Of a stretch of 42,993 bases of DNA, positions 1 to 9,749 are shown piece after piece. The DNA is from Clostridia bacterium (lineage in GTDB: Bacteria > Bacillota > Clostridia > Oscillospirales > CAG-272), in contig JAFSWB010000087.1 in assembly GCA_017444735.1 (NCBI GenBank), forward strand, positions 1 through 42,993. The letters are read 5' to 3'. The notes under the pieces were generated by a model that worked only from the letters and a program-made list of their open reading frames with translations, searched no databases and was not told the origin of the DNA. Every line of letters begins with the position of its first letter. Positions within the stretch are counted from its first letter, which is position 1. Made by a program: the position numbers and the translations under genes.

Positions 1-104
1 CCCACGGGACCCATTTATGGGTAGTAAGTAACAGTTGCATGGCTGGCAGGCCAATAAAAAGCGCACTTGTGCGCTGCCAGTAACATATAGGGCTATGCCC
101 GAAA
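1..104. repeat. Hairpin-rich non-coding segment at the left edge
   Basis: No plausible gene lies here. Three nested or adjacent palindromes are visible: CCCA/TGGG (10-13/18-21), an outer stem CTGGCAG/CTGCCAG (43-49/74-80) enclosing GCGCAC/GTGCGC (61-66/69-74), and GGGC/GCCC (90-93/97-100). The hexamer AGTAAC occurs at 27-32 and again at 79-84. It looks like a dispersed repeat or structured intergenic element cut by the window edge. The family is unknown. Confidence 0.4.
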
Positions 105-109
105 ATGAA

Positions 110-135
110 ATACCCCCCGTTTTACGGGGGGATAT
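110..135 (-). terminator. Intrinsic terminator of the 146-616 gene
   Basis: A 7-bp G/C stem, CCCCCCG (113-119) with CGGGGGG (125-131), encloses a TTTTA loop. On the minus strand it is followed by TATTTCATTTT. It lies just past the stop codon of the leftmost gene, so it probably ends the minus-strand unit. Confidence 0.65.
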
Positions 136-145
136 TTATTTATCT

Positions 146-616
146 TTACGGAAACAATGATTTCGGCTTGCCGCTCAGCAGTCTGAACCGGAAACCGTCG
201 ACTGCCGCGTACTCGGATAATTCCGCGCCGTGGGCGTAAACCGTCCGGAAGACGGAGCCGCACTCGTCCGTTGCGACGGCGAGAGCTTTGTCGGAAAGGG
301 ATCCGAGCTTCCTTCCCGCCGCGTAGAACGGGCATCCCGTCCGTTCGACAAATTCGCCGAGCCGCTTTTCGGCGGCTTTCGGATCGGTGAGCGGCTTTCC
401 GCGCACCGCCGTTTCGCACACGCGCCGTCCGTTCTCGTCAAATCCCGTCAAGATCAGCGTATCGCGCTTTTCGAGCTCGAGACGCGCGGAAAAATAGACG
501 CCGAGAAGAGCCTTTGTCCTCACGCCGTCCGAAACGGCGGAGTCCGCGATCGCGCGGCACATTATGACGCGCGGCATGGCTGACCTGAAGAAGCGGCGCG
601 TAACCAACACGTTCAT
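146..616 (-). CDS. Hypothetical protein, 156 aa, unrecognised
   Basis: The protein is not recognised. The frame is open for 156 residues with no signal peptide or membrane segment. Composition is mixed alpha/beta with many Arg, Ala and Val. Three Cys are scattered (residues about 20, 68 and 96), with no metal-binding spacing. The start ATG lies 6 bp after the stop of the oxidoreductase upstream and no clear Shine-Dalgarno is visible, so translation probably depends on coupling; Met14 is an alternative start. A terminator lies directly downstream, which supports it being the last gene of the minus-strand unit. It could be an accessory to the oxidoreductase, but nothing in the sequence shows this. 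Confidence 0.55.
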   Translation of the reverse strand: MNVLVTRRFFRSAMPRVIMCRAIADSAVSDGVRTKALLGVYFSARLELEKRDTLILTGFDENGRRVCETAVRGKPLTDPKAAEKRLGEFVERTGCPFYAAGRKLGSLSDKALAVATDECGSVFRTVYAHGAELSEYAAVDGFRFRLLSGKPKSLFP

Positions 617-622
617 AACGGA

Positions 623-1690
623 TCAGAACGTGACGAGTTCTCCGGTCTCCGACGACTTCATAGCCGCGTCGATGATCCTCATGACGGTGAGAGCTTCCTC
701 GTGCTTGACGAGCATTTCCGCTTTCCCGTCGATCGTTTCGAGCATATTCTTGTAAAGCGCGCCCCAGTCCTGATCGACCTTGAATCCGTCGTCGGGGTAT
801 GTGATCCTTTCAAGATCCTCTTCAAGAAGCTCCTGCGGGCGGACGGAGACGCCGTCCTTGCCGTAAACGAGCGCGTCTTCCTCGACCCACTCGGCGGATT
901 TCGCCTCTCTCAGCGTCCCGACGCCGTTGTAGATCTCGTCCATCCAGAGGATACCGCGGTCGCCGTACACGGCGAAGCGCGGCTTCGGAACGAGGAACGT
1001 GCCGGCGACCTTGACCGTCGCGCGCAGTCCGCTCTCAAACGTGATGATGACGGTCGTTCTGTCGTCGACCTCCGGGTTTTTCTCGCATCTGACCGCGGCG
1101 CGGACCGATTTTACCGGCTCTTGGACGAGGTAGACGATCTGGTCTATGAGGTGGACGCCCCAGTCGAAGAGGATCCCGCCTCCGTGATCGCGGAACGCTC
1201 TCCAACCGTGGAGGGTGCCGCCCGAGAAGTTGCTCTCGATCGATTTCAGCTTGCCGAGTCTCCCCGTCTCGTAAGCGTGCTTGACGGTGAGGAAGTCGAT
1301 ATCGAATCTTCTGTTCTGATGGATGAAGAGATATTTTCCGGTCTCCTTCGAAACGGCGATCATCTCTTCGAGTTCGGCGGCGTTCATAGCCGCCGGCTTT
1401 TCGCAGATCACGTGCTTGCCCGCGCGGAGCGAGCGGATCGTCATTTCCTTGTGGAAGTTGTTCGAGGTAGCGACGACGACGATGTCGAAGTCGTCCGACG
1501 CGAGGAACTTGTCAAGATCGTCGTACGCGGTGAGACCTCTCTCCTCGGCGACCTGGCGTCTGCTCTCCCTCAGCTCGTAGACAGCCGCGGGCTCGAGATT
1601 GGGGGCGACGTCTTTTCTGTCGTGAGCGATATCGTAGTGATACCCGCTCGCCATTCCTCCGAAACCGATATAACCTACTCTGTGATCCAT
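623..1690 (-). CDS. Gfo/Idh/MocA family NAD(P)-dependent oxidoreductase
   Basis: A 355-aa dehydrogenase of the Gfo/Idh/MocA family, whose members oxidise or reduce sugars, inositols or related polyols with NAD(P). The N-terminal Rossmann fold begins with GYIGFGGMASGYH (residues 6-18). The family EKP motif is at 97-99, with the conserved Lys98, and DWGVHLIDQ at 176-184 carries the usual active-site His and Asp. Length is normal for the family. A GAGGA ribosome site lies about 8 nt before the ATG. It sits 33 bp downstream of aspS and 6 bp upstream of the unknown gene, so it may be read from the aspS promoter. The substrate cannot be read from the sequence. Confidence 0.9.
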   Translation of the reverse strand: MDHRVGYIGFGGMASGYHYDIAHDRKDVAPNLEPAAVYELRESRRQVAEERGLTAYDDLDKFLASDDFDIVVVATSNNFHKEMTIRSLRAGKHVICEKPAAMNAAELEEMIAVSKETGKYLFIHQNRRFDIDFLTVKHAYETGRLGKLKSIESNFSGGTLHGWRAFRDHGGGILFDWGVHLIDQIVYLVQEPVKSVRAAVRCEKNPEVDDRTTVIITFESGLRATVKVAGTFLVPKPRFAVYGDRGILWMDEIYNGVGTLREAKSAEWVEEDALVYGKDGVSVRPQELLEEDLERITYPDDGFKVDQDWGALYKNMLETIDGKAEMLVKHEEALTVMRIIDAAMKSSETGELVTF

Positions 1691-1723
1691 TCGATCGTCC
1701 TCACTTTCTCTGTTTTTTATTTG

Positions 1724-3514
1724 TTATTCTTCTTCCGTTTTAACGACTTTTATCCCGAGCTCGAGGAGGGCCTTTTCGTCCGCGACCGCGGGACAGCGCG
1801 AGAGGATCTCCGACGCGTTCTGCGCCTTCGGGAAAGCGATGACGTCCCTGATATCGGAGAGCCCGAGCGTCAGGGCGACGAGTCTGTCAAGACCGTACGC
1901 GAGCCCACCGTGCGGCGGAACGCCGTAACGGAACGCCTCGAGCAGGAATCCGAACTTCTCGTTCGCTTCCTCGGGACCGATACCGAGCGATTTGAACATG
2001 AGATTCTGCATCTCCGTCGTATGTATGCGGATCGAACCGCCTCCGAGCTCGGTGCCGTTCAGCACGATGTCGTAAGCTCTCGCCCTGACCGCTCCGGGAT
2101 CGGTGTCGAGAAGGGGGATGTCCTCTTCCATCGGCATCGTAAAGGGGTGATGCATCGCGTAAAATCTGCCGTCCTCCTCGCTGTACTCGAGGAGAGGGAA
2201 CTCGGTGATCCACAGGAAGTTGAACACATTCGGGTCGAGAAGGCCGAGCTTCTTCGCAACGTGGACGCGGAGCGCGCCGAGCGAGTCGAAGACGACGCCG
2301 TTCTTCGCGGCGACGAAGAGGCAAAGGTCGCCGTCGGCGATCCCCATTCTGTCGGCGATCGCGGCGATCTCTTCCTCGGTCATGAACTTTGCGAAGGACG
2401 AGGACGCGGCGCCGTCCGCGATCTTGTACCACGCGAGCCCGCGCGCGCCGTACGTCTTGACGAACTCCGTCAGCCCGTCGATCTCCTTGCGGGTGAACGA
2501 CGCGCCGCCCGGAACGCGGATGCCCCTGACGGAGCCGCCGTCGGCGACCGCGCCGGAAAAGACGGAGAACGCGCACTTCGCGGCGATATCGGAGACGTCG
2601 CAGAGCTCCATGCCGAAACGGGTGTCGGGCTTGTCCGATCCGAAGCGGTCCATCGCCTCGCGCCACGTCATCCTCGGGAACGGCGTTTTGAGCTCGACGC
2701 CGAGAAATTCGTGATAGAGATATTTGAGGAAGCCCTCGTTGACTGCAATGATATCGTCCTCGTCGGAGAACGACATCTCAAGGTCTATCTGGGTGAACTC
2801 CGGCTGTCTGTCCGCTCTCAGGTCCTCGTCGCGCCAGCAGCGCGCGATCTGAAAATATCTGTCGAAGCCCGAGTACATAAGGAGCTGCTTGTAAAGCTGA
2901 GGAGACTGCGGAAGAGCGTAAAACTTGCCCTGATGAACGCGGCTCGGAACGAGATAGTCGCGCGCCCCCTCCGGCGTCGGCTTGATGAGCGTGGGCGTCT
3001 CGATGTCGATGAAGCCCTGCGCCTCGAAATAGTCGCGGGCGATCTTCGAAATCTTCGAGCGGGCGATTATGTTTCTCTGAAGCTCCGGACGGCGGAGATC
3101 GAGATATCTGTGCTTCAGACGAAGCTCCTGATTGACGTCGGAGTCCTCGACGATGGCGAAAGGAGGAGTCTCGGCGACGGAAAGGACCTTGAAGCGGTCG
3201 ACGGCGACCTCGATCTCGCCGGTCTTCATGTTCGGGTTGATCGCTCCCTCGCCGCGCGAGCGGACGATACCGGACGCCGCCAGAACGTATTCCGCTCTCA
3301 CGCCGAACGCCGTATTGAAGATTTCACGGTCGGTCTTTTCGTCAAACGCGAGCTGGAGGATGCCCGTCCTGTCGCGCAGATCGATGAATATCAGGCTGCC
3401 GAGGTCTCTCTGCCTCTGACACCATCCGAGCACGTTGACCCGCTTGCCGATGTCGGCGGCGCTGAGCTCCGTGCAGTAATGCGTTCTCTTGTCCGCTTTT
3501 CCGAAAGATTCCAT
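1724..3514 (-). CDS. aspS: Aspartate--tRNA ligase
   Basis: Class II aspartyl-tRNA synthetase, 596 aa, the full bacterial length. The N-terminal OB-fold anticodon-binding domain (about 1-110, with LGWCQRQRDLGSLIFIDLRD) is followed by the catalytic core with motif 2, RCWRDEDLRADRQPEFTQID. The bacterial GAD insertion occupies roughly 285-420. Motif 3 lies near the C-terminus (GGLAYGLDRL). It charges tRNA-Asp, or both Asp and Asn tRNAs in organisms of the non-discriminating type; which applies cannot be told here. A sigma-A-type promoter lies 43 bp upstream. The leader is too short for a T-box. AAAGGA lies about 11 nt before the ATG. Confidence 0.97.
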   Translation of the reverse strand: MESFGKADKRTHYCTELSAADIGKRVNVLGWCQRQRDLGSLIFIDLRDRTGILQLAFDEKTDREIFNTAFGVRAEYVLAASGIVRSRGEGAINPNMKTGEIEVAVDRFKVLSVAETPPFAIVEDSDVNQELRLKHRYLDLRRPELQRNIIARSKISKIARDYFEAQGFIDIETPTLIKPTPEGARDYLVPSRVHQGKFYALPQSPQLYKQLLMYSGFDRYFQIARCWRDEDLRADRQPEFTQIDLEMSFSDEDDIIAVNEGFLKYLYHEFLGVELKTPFPRMTWREAMDRFGSDKPDTRFGMELCDVSDIAAKCAFSVFSGAVADGGSVRGIRVPGGASFTRKEIDGLTEFVKTYGARGLAWYKIADGAASSSFAKFMTEEEIAAIADRMGIADGDLCLFVAAKNGVVFDSLGALRVHVAKKLGLLDPNVFNFLWITEFPLLEYSEEDGRFYAMHHPFTMPMEEDIPLLDTDPGAVRARAYDIVLNGTELGGGSIRIHTTEMQNLMFKSLGIGPEEANEKFGFLLEAFRYGVPPHGGLAYGLDRLVALTLGLSDIRDVIAFPKAQNASEILSRCPAVADEKALLELGIKVVKTEEE

Positions 3515-3556
3515 AATGAGTCACGTCCTTTTCGTTTTTTCTGTTCGTCTCTTGAT

Positions 3557-3585
3557 ATTATAACAAATAATGGGAAAATAATCAA
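3557..3585 (-). promoter_or_regulatory. Sigma-A-type promoter of aspS
   Basis: On the minus strand, TTGATT (3585-3580), a 17-bp spacer, and TATAAT (3562-3557). It lies 43 bp before the aspS start codon. Confidence 0.75.
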
Positions 3586-3597
3586 GCGTCGGGACGA

Positions 3598-3900
3598 TCA
3601 AAGCCCGAGCCTCTTTTTCAGCCCCTTTTTCTGTCCCTCGGAGCATTCTCCGCACCCGTTCGCGTCTCTCGGCGCCTCGACGAGAACGGCGTCCCTCCCG
3701 ATCCTGACGATCCTGTCCCACGGTATCCTGACCCGTCCTTTTGAAAAAAGGATACCCCCCACCGTGTCGGGACAGACGATTACCGCGGCGATCCGCCCGC
3801 AGGCGGCGTCGACCTCGAAGTCCGCGACCTGACCCAACCGATTGCCGTCGCAGACATTAATGACCTCTTTGTCTCTCAGCTCGCACGTTGAACAAAACAT
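3598..3900 (-). CDS. YlmC/YmxH-family PRC-barrel sporulation protein
   Basis: A 100-aa protein resembling the YlmC/YmxH family: a PRC-barrel-like beta domain with an N-terminal ELRDKEVINVCDGNRLGQV segment, then a stretch predicting a small beta barrel (VRIPWDRIVRIGRDAVLVE). Family members are small cytoplasmic proteins expressed in sporulating Firmicutes; their biochemical role is not settled. Four Cys are notable: Cys3 and Cys6 at the N-terminus and a CGEC pair near the C-terminus. They could bind metal, but that is inference. The basic C-terminal tail (KKGLKKRLGL) is unusual. The gene is monocistronic, with aspS transcribed separately from its own promoter downstream. Confidence 0.75.
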   Translation of the reverse strand: MFCSTCELRDKEVINVCDGNRLGQVADFEVDAACGRIAAVIVCPDTVGGILFSKGRVRIPWDRIVRIGRDAVLVEAPRDANGCGECSEGQKKGLKKRLGL

Positions 3901-4044
3901 AAGCGCACCCCCGGGGAAAAGCGGTTTTTATACCATTATATTCTCCCGCCCCGTCCGATACCACATAAAAAACGCGCTTGCTTCACGTCGCCGGAAAAGG
4001 GCGCCGCGGAAAAAAGATACCCGCCCGGAGGGACGGATATAACT

Positions 4045-4074
4045 GAAAAATCCACGCCGAGGCGTGGATTTTTC
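4045..4074 (-). terminator. Terminator of tRNA-Lys
   Basis: The near-perfect palindrome GAAAAATCCACGC/GCGTGGATTTTTC lies 4 bp beyond the 3' end of the tRNA. Its 3' arm supplies the U-run on the minus strand. Confidence 0.8.
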
Positions 4075-4077
4075 GTG

Positions 4078-4150
4078 TGCTCCATCGGAGAATCGAACTC
4101 CGGACACCATGATTAAAAGTCATGTGCTCTACCAGCTGAGCTAATGGGGC
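4078..4150 (-). tRNA. tRNA-Lys (anticodon TTT)
   Basis: A full cloverleaf of 73 nt without an encoded CCA. The anticodon loop CTTTTAA sits on an ACATG-type stem, the D-stem is GCTC/GAGC, and the T-stem CGGAG/CTCCG has the loop TTCGATT. The acceptor pairs GCCCCAT with ATGGAGC, leaving one C-A mismatch at 3:70. The next bases after the discriminator A are CAC, so CCA must be added after transcription. It has its own promoter and terminator. Confidence 0.92.
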
Positions 4151-4171
4151 GCACTCTTATGAGCACTCGTT

Positions 4172-4200
4172 ATTATATCATTTCACGTCCCGTTTGTCAA
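4172..4200 (-). promoter_or_regulatory. Promoter of tRNA-Lys
   Basis: On the minus strand, consensus TTGACA (4200-4195), a 17-bp spacer and TATAAT (4177-4172). It ends 21 bp before the tRNA 5' end, as expected for a strong stable-RNA promoter. Confidence 0.85.
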
Positions 4201-4279
4201 CTGAATTTTGAAAAAAGACAGAGTTCGGGATTTTTGCCCGAAATCGCGGAAAATATTTTATTTATTTGTATATTATCCC

Positions 4280-4309
4280 TTGACTTTACGGTTCCCGTTT
4301 TGATACAAT
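4280..4309 (+). promoter_or_regulatory. Promoter of the isomerase/oxidoreductase pair
   Basis: TTGACT (4280-4285), an 18-bp spacer and TACAAT (4304-4309), giving a leader of about 40 nt before the ATG at 4357. Confidence 0.65.
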
Positions 4310-4356
4310 TATTATGGTCAATTGCGACCGAAACTATTATTTGTCAGGAGGCAATC

Positions 4357-5196
4357 ATGGCTTTACCTGTTGCGATCCAGCTCTATTCTCTGAGAGACGA
4401 GATGGATAAAGACTTTGAAGGCACCATCAGAAAAGTAAAGGAACTCGGATACGACGGCGTTGAGTTCGCCGGACTGTTCGACCGCAAGCCGGAAGACGTC
4501 AAAGCGCTGGTCGACGAGCTCGGTCTCGTTCCGATCTCCGCTCACGTGGCGATCGAGGATTTCCTTTACGACGACGACGGCGAGGACGCCGTTATCGATA
4601 CCTACGAGAAACTCGGATGCAAATTCATCGCGATCCCGTATCTCGTTGAAAAACGCCGTCCGGGCGGCTCCGACTGGGAGATCGTCGCGGAGGCGATGAG
4701 ACGGATCGGCAAAAAGCTGAAGGACCGCGGGATGACGCTCCTTTATCACAACCACGATTTCGAGTTCAAGACCAAGATCAACGGCGAATACGCCCTCAAC
4801 GTCCTTTACCGCGAAGTCCCCTCCGACGTCCTCGAGAGCGAGCTCGACGTCTGCTGGGTCAACATCGGCGGCGAGAATCCCGCCGAATTCATTAAGAACT
4901 TCAAGGACAGAGCGCCCGTCGTTCACCTGAAGGACTTCCATATGACCGGCGCGCTTCCTTCTCACCTCTACGCGCTCATCGGCATCGACGAGGGCGAGAG
5001 CAAGAAGGAGGAGAGCACGTTCGAATTCAGACCGATCGGTCACGGTATGCAGGATATGCCGGCGATCCTCGCCTCCGCCGTCGACGCGGGCGCGCAGTGG
5101 GTCGTCGTCGAGCAGGACGATCCGAGCGAGGGCACGACTCCGTTCGAATGCGCCGCGACGAGCATCAAATACCTCAAGGAAGACCTCAAATGGTAA
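4357..5196 (+). CDS. Sugar phosphate isomerase/epimerase-like TIM-barrel protein
   Basis: A 279-aa xylose-isomerase-like TIM barrel of the sugar phosphate isomerase/epimerase (AP endonuclease 2) superfamily. Family landmarks are the N-terminal AIQLYSLRDEMDKDF, YHNHDFEF on a central strand, VVHLKDFH late in the barrel, and VVVEQDDPSEG near the C-terminus, which together supply the usual His/Glu/Asp metal ligands. CAGGAGG lies 5 nt before the ATG, which fixes this start; the frame is open further upstream but without a ribosome site. It is followed after 57 bp by a Gfo/Idh/MocA oxidoreductase, a frequent pairing in oxidised-sugar or inositol-type catabolism. The substrate is not known. Confidence 0.88.
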   Translation: MALPVAIQLYSLRDEMDKDFEGTIRKVKELGYDGVEFAGLFDRKPEDVKALVDELGLVPISAHVAIEDFLYDDDGEDAVIDTYEKLGCKFIAIPYLVEKRRPGGSDWEIVAEAMRRIGKKLKDRGMTLLYHNHDFEFKTKINGEYALNVLYREVPSDVLESELDVCWVNIGGENPAEFIKNFKDRAPVVHLKDFHMTGALPSHLYALIGIDEGESKKEESTFEFRPIGHGMQDMPAILASAVDAGAQWVVVEQDDPSEGTTPFECAATSIKYLKEDLKW

Positions 5197-5253
5197 ATCA
5201 GACCGCGCGCCGCGGTCAATTATAAAACAACAAAAAGAAAGGTGGACAAACCA

Positions 5254-6387
5254 ATGTCAGACGCTGTTCTCAGCCAGTTCAAACAGGCGGAAGAAGTAAA
5301 AGAAGTAAAGCATGACAAGAAATTCAAGGTCGGTATCATCGGTACCGGCTGGATCGCTGAGTCGCACATCGAGAGCTATTTGCACCAGCCCGACGTCGAG
5401 ATCGTCGCCGCGGCGGATATCATCCCCGGAAAGGCGAAAGCCAAGATGGAGAGATACGGCCTTACGAACGTCCGCTGCTACGAGTCCCATCAGGCGCTCA
5501 TCGACAACGAGGAGCTCGACGGCGTTTCCGTCTGTACCTACAACAGACAGCACAAGGACCCGACCCTTTACGCTCTTGAAAGAGACATCCCCGTCCTTCT
5601 CGAAAAGCCGTTCACGGTAACGCTCGACGAGGCGGTCGAGATCTGCCGCGCGGAGAAGAAGAGCAAAGCGTTCGTCTCCGTCGGCTTCCAGCCCAGATTT
5701 GACGAGAATATGAAGATGATCAAGAAGATCGTCGACTCCGGCGCTCTCGGCGACATCTACTACATCCAGACCGGCGGCGGCAGAAGAAGAGGTATCCCGG
5801 GCTCCACGTTCATCGAGGACAGGACCGGCGGTATCGGCGCTCTCGGCGATATCGGCTGCTACTCCCTCGACATGGTCCTGAACGCCATCGGTTATCCGAA
5901 GCCGCTCACCGTTTCAGGCTACACGTCCGATTTCTTCGGCAAGAATCCGAAGTACAACGGCGAAGACGCGAAGAGATTCTCCGTCGACGACTTCGGCGCG
6001 GCGTTCGTCCGTCTCGAAGGCGGGATCATCCTCGACTTCAGAATCTCCTGGGCTATGCATCCGGACACCCCCGGCGACACGCTGATCCTCGGTAAGGAAG
6101 GCGCTCTCCGCATTCCGTCTACCGACTGCTGGAACGGCTCCGTCGGCGGCCCGATGACCCTCTACCACGACATCTGCGGCGAACAGGCCGAGACCGTCGT
6201 TCCGCTCGTCCACACCGAAGGCGGACTCTTCGACAAGAAGATCCGTTCGTTCGTCGACGCGGCGCGCGAAGGACTTCCGGCTCCCGTTCCGACCTCGCAG
6301 ATCCTCTACAACCAGGCGATCATCGACGGCATCAACAAGAGCGCGAAGCTCGGCCGCGAGATCGAGGTCGAGATCCCCGAGATCTGA
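5254..6387 (+). CDS. Gfo/Idh/MocA family oxidoreductase
   Basis: A 377-aa NAD(P)-dependent sugar or polyol dehydrogenase. A 20-residue charged N-terminal extension precedes the Rossmann motif GIIGTGWIAESH (27-38). EKP is at 117-119, and the active-site helix is GDIGCYSLD. AAAGGTGG lies 8 nt before the chosen ATG; a GTG 12 bp earlier overlaps that ribosome site and is less likely. The gene forms a two-gene operon with the isomerase upstream and ends in an 18-bp bidirectional terminator. It shares the family but little obvious sequence with the oxidoreductase at 623-1690, so the two are not recent duplicates. Confidence 0.9.
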   Translation: MSDAVLSQFKQAEEVKEVKHDKKFKVGIIGTGWIAESHIESYLHQPDVEIVAAADIIPGKAKAKMERYGLTNVRCYESHQALIDNEELDGVSVCTYNRQHKDPTLYALERDIPVLLEKPFTVTLDEAVEICRAEKKSKAFVSVGFQPRFDENMKMIKKIVDSGALGDIYYIQTGGGRRRGIPGSTFIEDRTGGIGALGDIGCYSLDMVLNAIGYPKPLTVSGYTSDFFGKNPKYNGEDAKRFSVDDFGAAFVRLEGGIILDFRISWAMHPDTPGDTLILGKEGALRIPSTDCWNGSVGGPMTLYHDICGEQAETVVPLVHTEGGLFDKKIRSFVDAAREGLPAPVPTSQILYNQAIIDGINKSAKLGREIEVEIPEI

Positions 6388-6393
6388 GAAAAC

Positions 6394-6434
6394 AAAAAAA
6401 GAGAGACGCCGAGACACGGCGTCTCTCTTTTTTT
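6394..6434. terminator. Bidirectional terminator between convergent genes
   Basis: A perfect 18-bp inverted repeat (6394-6411 with 6417-6434) around an AGACA loop, with runs of seven A and seven T at its ends. It can therefore serve both the oxidoreductase and the minus-strand repeat protein, whose stop codon overlaps it. Confidence 0.92.
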
Positions 6435-7899
6435 ACTGTTTCTTCGAAAGATCGATCCGGATGACCGGGCGGACGGCGAAAACGCTGTCGACGAAGTTGC
6501 CGTAGTAAATGATCGAACCGCCGCTCCTGACGCTCGCCGCGCTGTCGGAGTCGTCGCCCGGCGATCTGAGCCACCACCAGCAGGTGGCGTCCCCTTCCAG
6601 CGAGTTGTTGGTGCTCGTATACGCGCCGCGCTCTATCGCGTACTCCGTCGGCACGCATTTTCTTTCCGCATTTGATTTGAAATACCTTGAGACGTCAACG
6701 GCGCTCAGGAGGAACACCTTGTCGACGGTCTCGTTCCCGGGCGGCGTGTTGCCGTACGCCGGATTTGCTTCCGCCGTGACCGCGGAGTCCTCGATCAGCT
6801 CCCGTTCGTCGGAGCTGAACGCGTCCGTGAGAAATGAATCGTTCAGCCATTCGCGCAGCGTGCAGATCTCCCACGTAACGTGGTCTGAATACGTTTCGTT
6901 GTACTTCCGGCAATCGAGCGCGTATTTACTCATCAGGAAAAGGGACATCCCGTCTTTTTCAAGAACGATCCATTCGATCTCCTCTTTTCCGTCCGACGTA
7001 TCGTTGTCCTGCTCGTACGATCCGAACGTGTACGTGTCGCCGACGTTTATGTTCTTCACGAGGCCGTATTTTTCCTCGCCGTATTTGCCGACGTAGCACT
7101 TTTCGATTTGTTCGGCGCTGTCCTTGTAGCCGTTCAGGGCTTTGAAGGCGGCTATCGCTTCGTCGTACTTTTCCGCTTCGGCGAGAGAGACGGCGTTATC
7201 GTATCTTTTATCCCTGATCGCAAGCTCGCACTTCTCGGCCTGCTCCGCGCTGTCCTTGTAGCCGTTCAGCGCTTTGAAGGCGGCGATCGCTTCCTCATAT
7301 TTGCCCGCCTCGGCCAGTGAAAGAGCGTCGCCGTAGTTTATTTCGTTTATCGCGGCTTCGCACTTTGCGATCTGCTCCGCGCTGTCGCCGTAGCCGTCAA
7401 GCTCCCTGAAAGCGGAGATCGCCTCCTCGTACTTGCCCGCTTCGGCGAGCGAAAGAGCGTCGTTGTAACGCTGTTCGTTGATGATCGCCTCGCACTCCTT
7501 GATCTGCTGCACGCTGTCCTTATATCCGTTCAGCGCTTTGAAAGCGGAGAGCGCTTCGTCGTACCTGCCTTCTTCGAGCAAAGCGATCGCGCGGTCGTAA
7601 TTCCGATCGTTGATCGCCGTTTCGCATCTGGCGACGTACTCCTCGCTGTCCTTATACCCGTTCAGCTCTTTGAAAACGGAGAGCGCTTCCTCAAAACTGC
7701 CCGAATCGTAAAGCCTCGTCGCCGATCCGTACTTGTTTGACGGTATTATGACGTTCGTAAGCACGATAAGAAAAGCGACGATTAAAACGACGGCTGAAAT
7801 AAAGATCGCAAGGATCAGCCTGCTTTTCTTTGTGGATTTTTCGGCGGCTGCGCGAAGATCTCCCGCCTTTGCTTTCTCATTATTGCCGTTCTGCGCCAT
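6433..7899 (-). CDS. Membrane-anchored repeat protein with DUF6273-like domain
   Basis: A 488-aa protein. A Lys/Arg-rich N-terminus is followed by one membrane helix (about 27-51), so the bulk is probably extracellular. Next come five tandem helical repeats of 44-45 residues (about 55-276) with the core AFKALNGYKDSAEQ, related to tetratricopeptide/Sel1-type helix pairs. The C-terminal domain (about 285-488) resembles DUF6273: YTFGSYEQDND at its start, CTLREWLNDSFL, and the WWWLRSPG to AVRPVIRI finish. This domain is common in gut Firmicutes and has no settled function. GGGAGG lies 7 nt before the ATG; the frame extends upstream to a TTG that lacks a ribosome site. It is monocistronic with its own promoter. 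Confidence 0.85.
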   Translation of the reverse strand: MAQNGNNEKAKAGDLRAAAEKSTKKSRLILAIFISAVVLIVAFLIVLTNVIIPSNKYGSATRLYDSGSFEEALSVFKELNGYKDSEEYVARCETAINDRNYDRAIALLEEGRYDEALSAFKALNGYKDSVQQIKECEAIINEQRYNDALSLAEAGKYEEAISAFRELDGYGDSAEQIAKCEAAINEINYGDALSLAEAGKYEEAIAAFKALNGYKDSAEQAEKCELAIRDKRYDNAVSLAEAEKYDEAIAAFKALNGYKDSAEQIEKCYVGKYGEEKYGLVKNINVGDTYTFGSYEQDNDTSDGKEEIEWIVLEKDGMSLFLMSKYALDCRKYNETYSDHVTWEICTLREWLNDSFLTDAFSSDERELIEDSAVTAEANPAYGNTPPGNETVDKVFLLSAVDVSRYFKSNAERKCVPTEYAIERGAYTSTNNSLEGDATCWWWLRSPGDDSDSAASVRSGGSIIYYGNFVDSVFAVRPVIRIDLSKKQ

Positions 7900-7934
7900 T
7901 TTGTCGCCTCCCGAACGATTATTCAAGCGTCAGT

Positions 7935-7964
7935 ATTATATCACGCGGCGCGTTATGTTGTCAA
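7935..7964 (-). promoter_or_regulatory. Promoter of the DUF6273-like protein
   Basis: On the minus strand, TTGACA (7964-7959), an 18-bp spacer and TATAAT (7940-7935). It lies right behind the pyrG stop codon. No terminator is visible between pyrG and this promoter, so read-through from pyrG is possible. Confidence 0.8.
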
Positions 7965-7974
7965 ATAAAAAAGA

Positions 7975-9696
<1,722 letters not shown>

Positions 9697-9749
9697 TCAT
9701 AGTCGCGAAAATCGGGTAATGAAGTCGCCGGAGCCGGAGCGTAAAGACG

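Noticed and set aside
3515-3597. A T-box leader before aspS
   Set aside because: The promoter lies 43 bp from the start codon, which leaves no room for a T-box.
701-3832. A 1043-codon open frame on the plus strand
   Set aside because: It is antisense to aspS and the oxidoreductase, has no ribosome site and shows no family resemblance. Such long shadows are expected in this GC-rich, biased codon usage.
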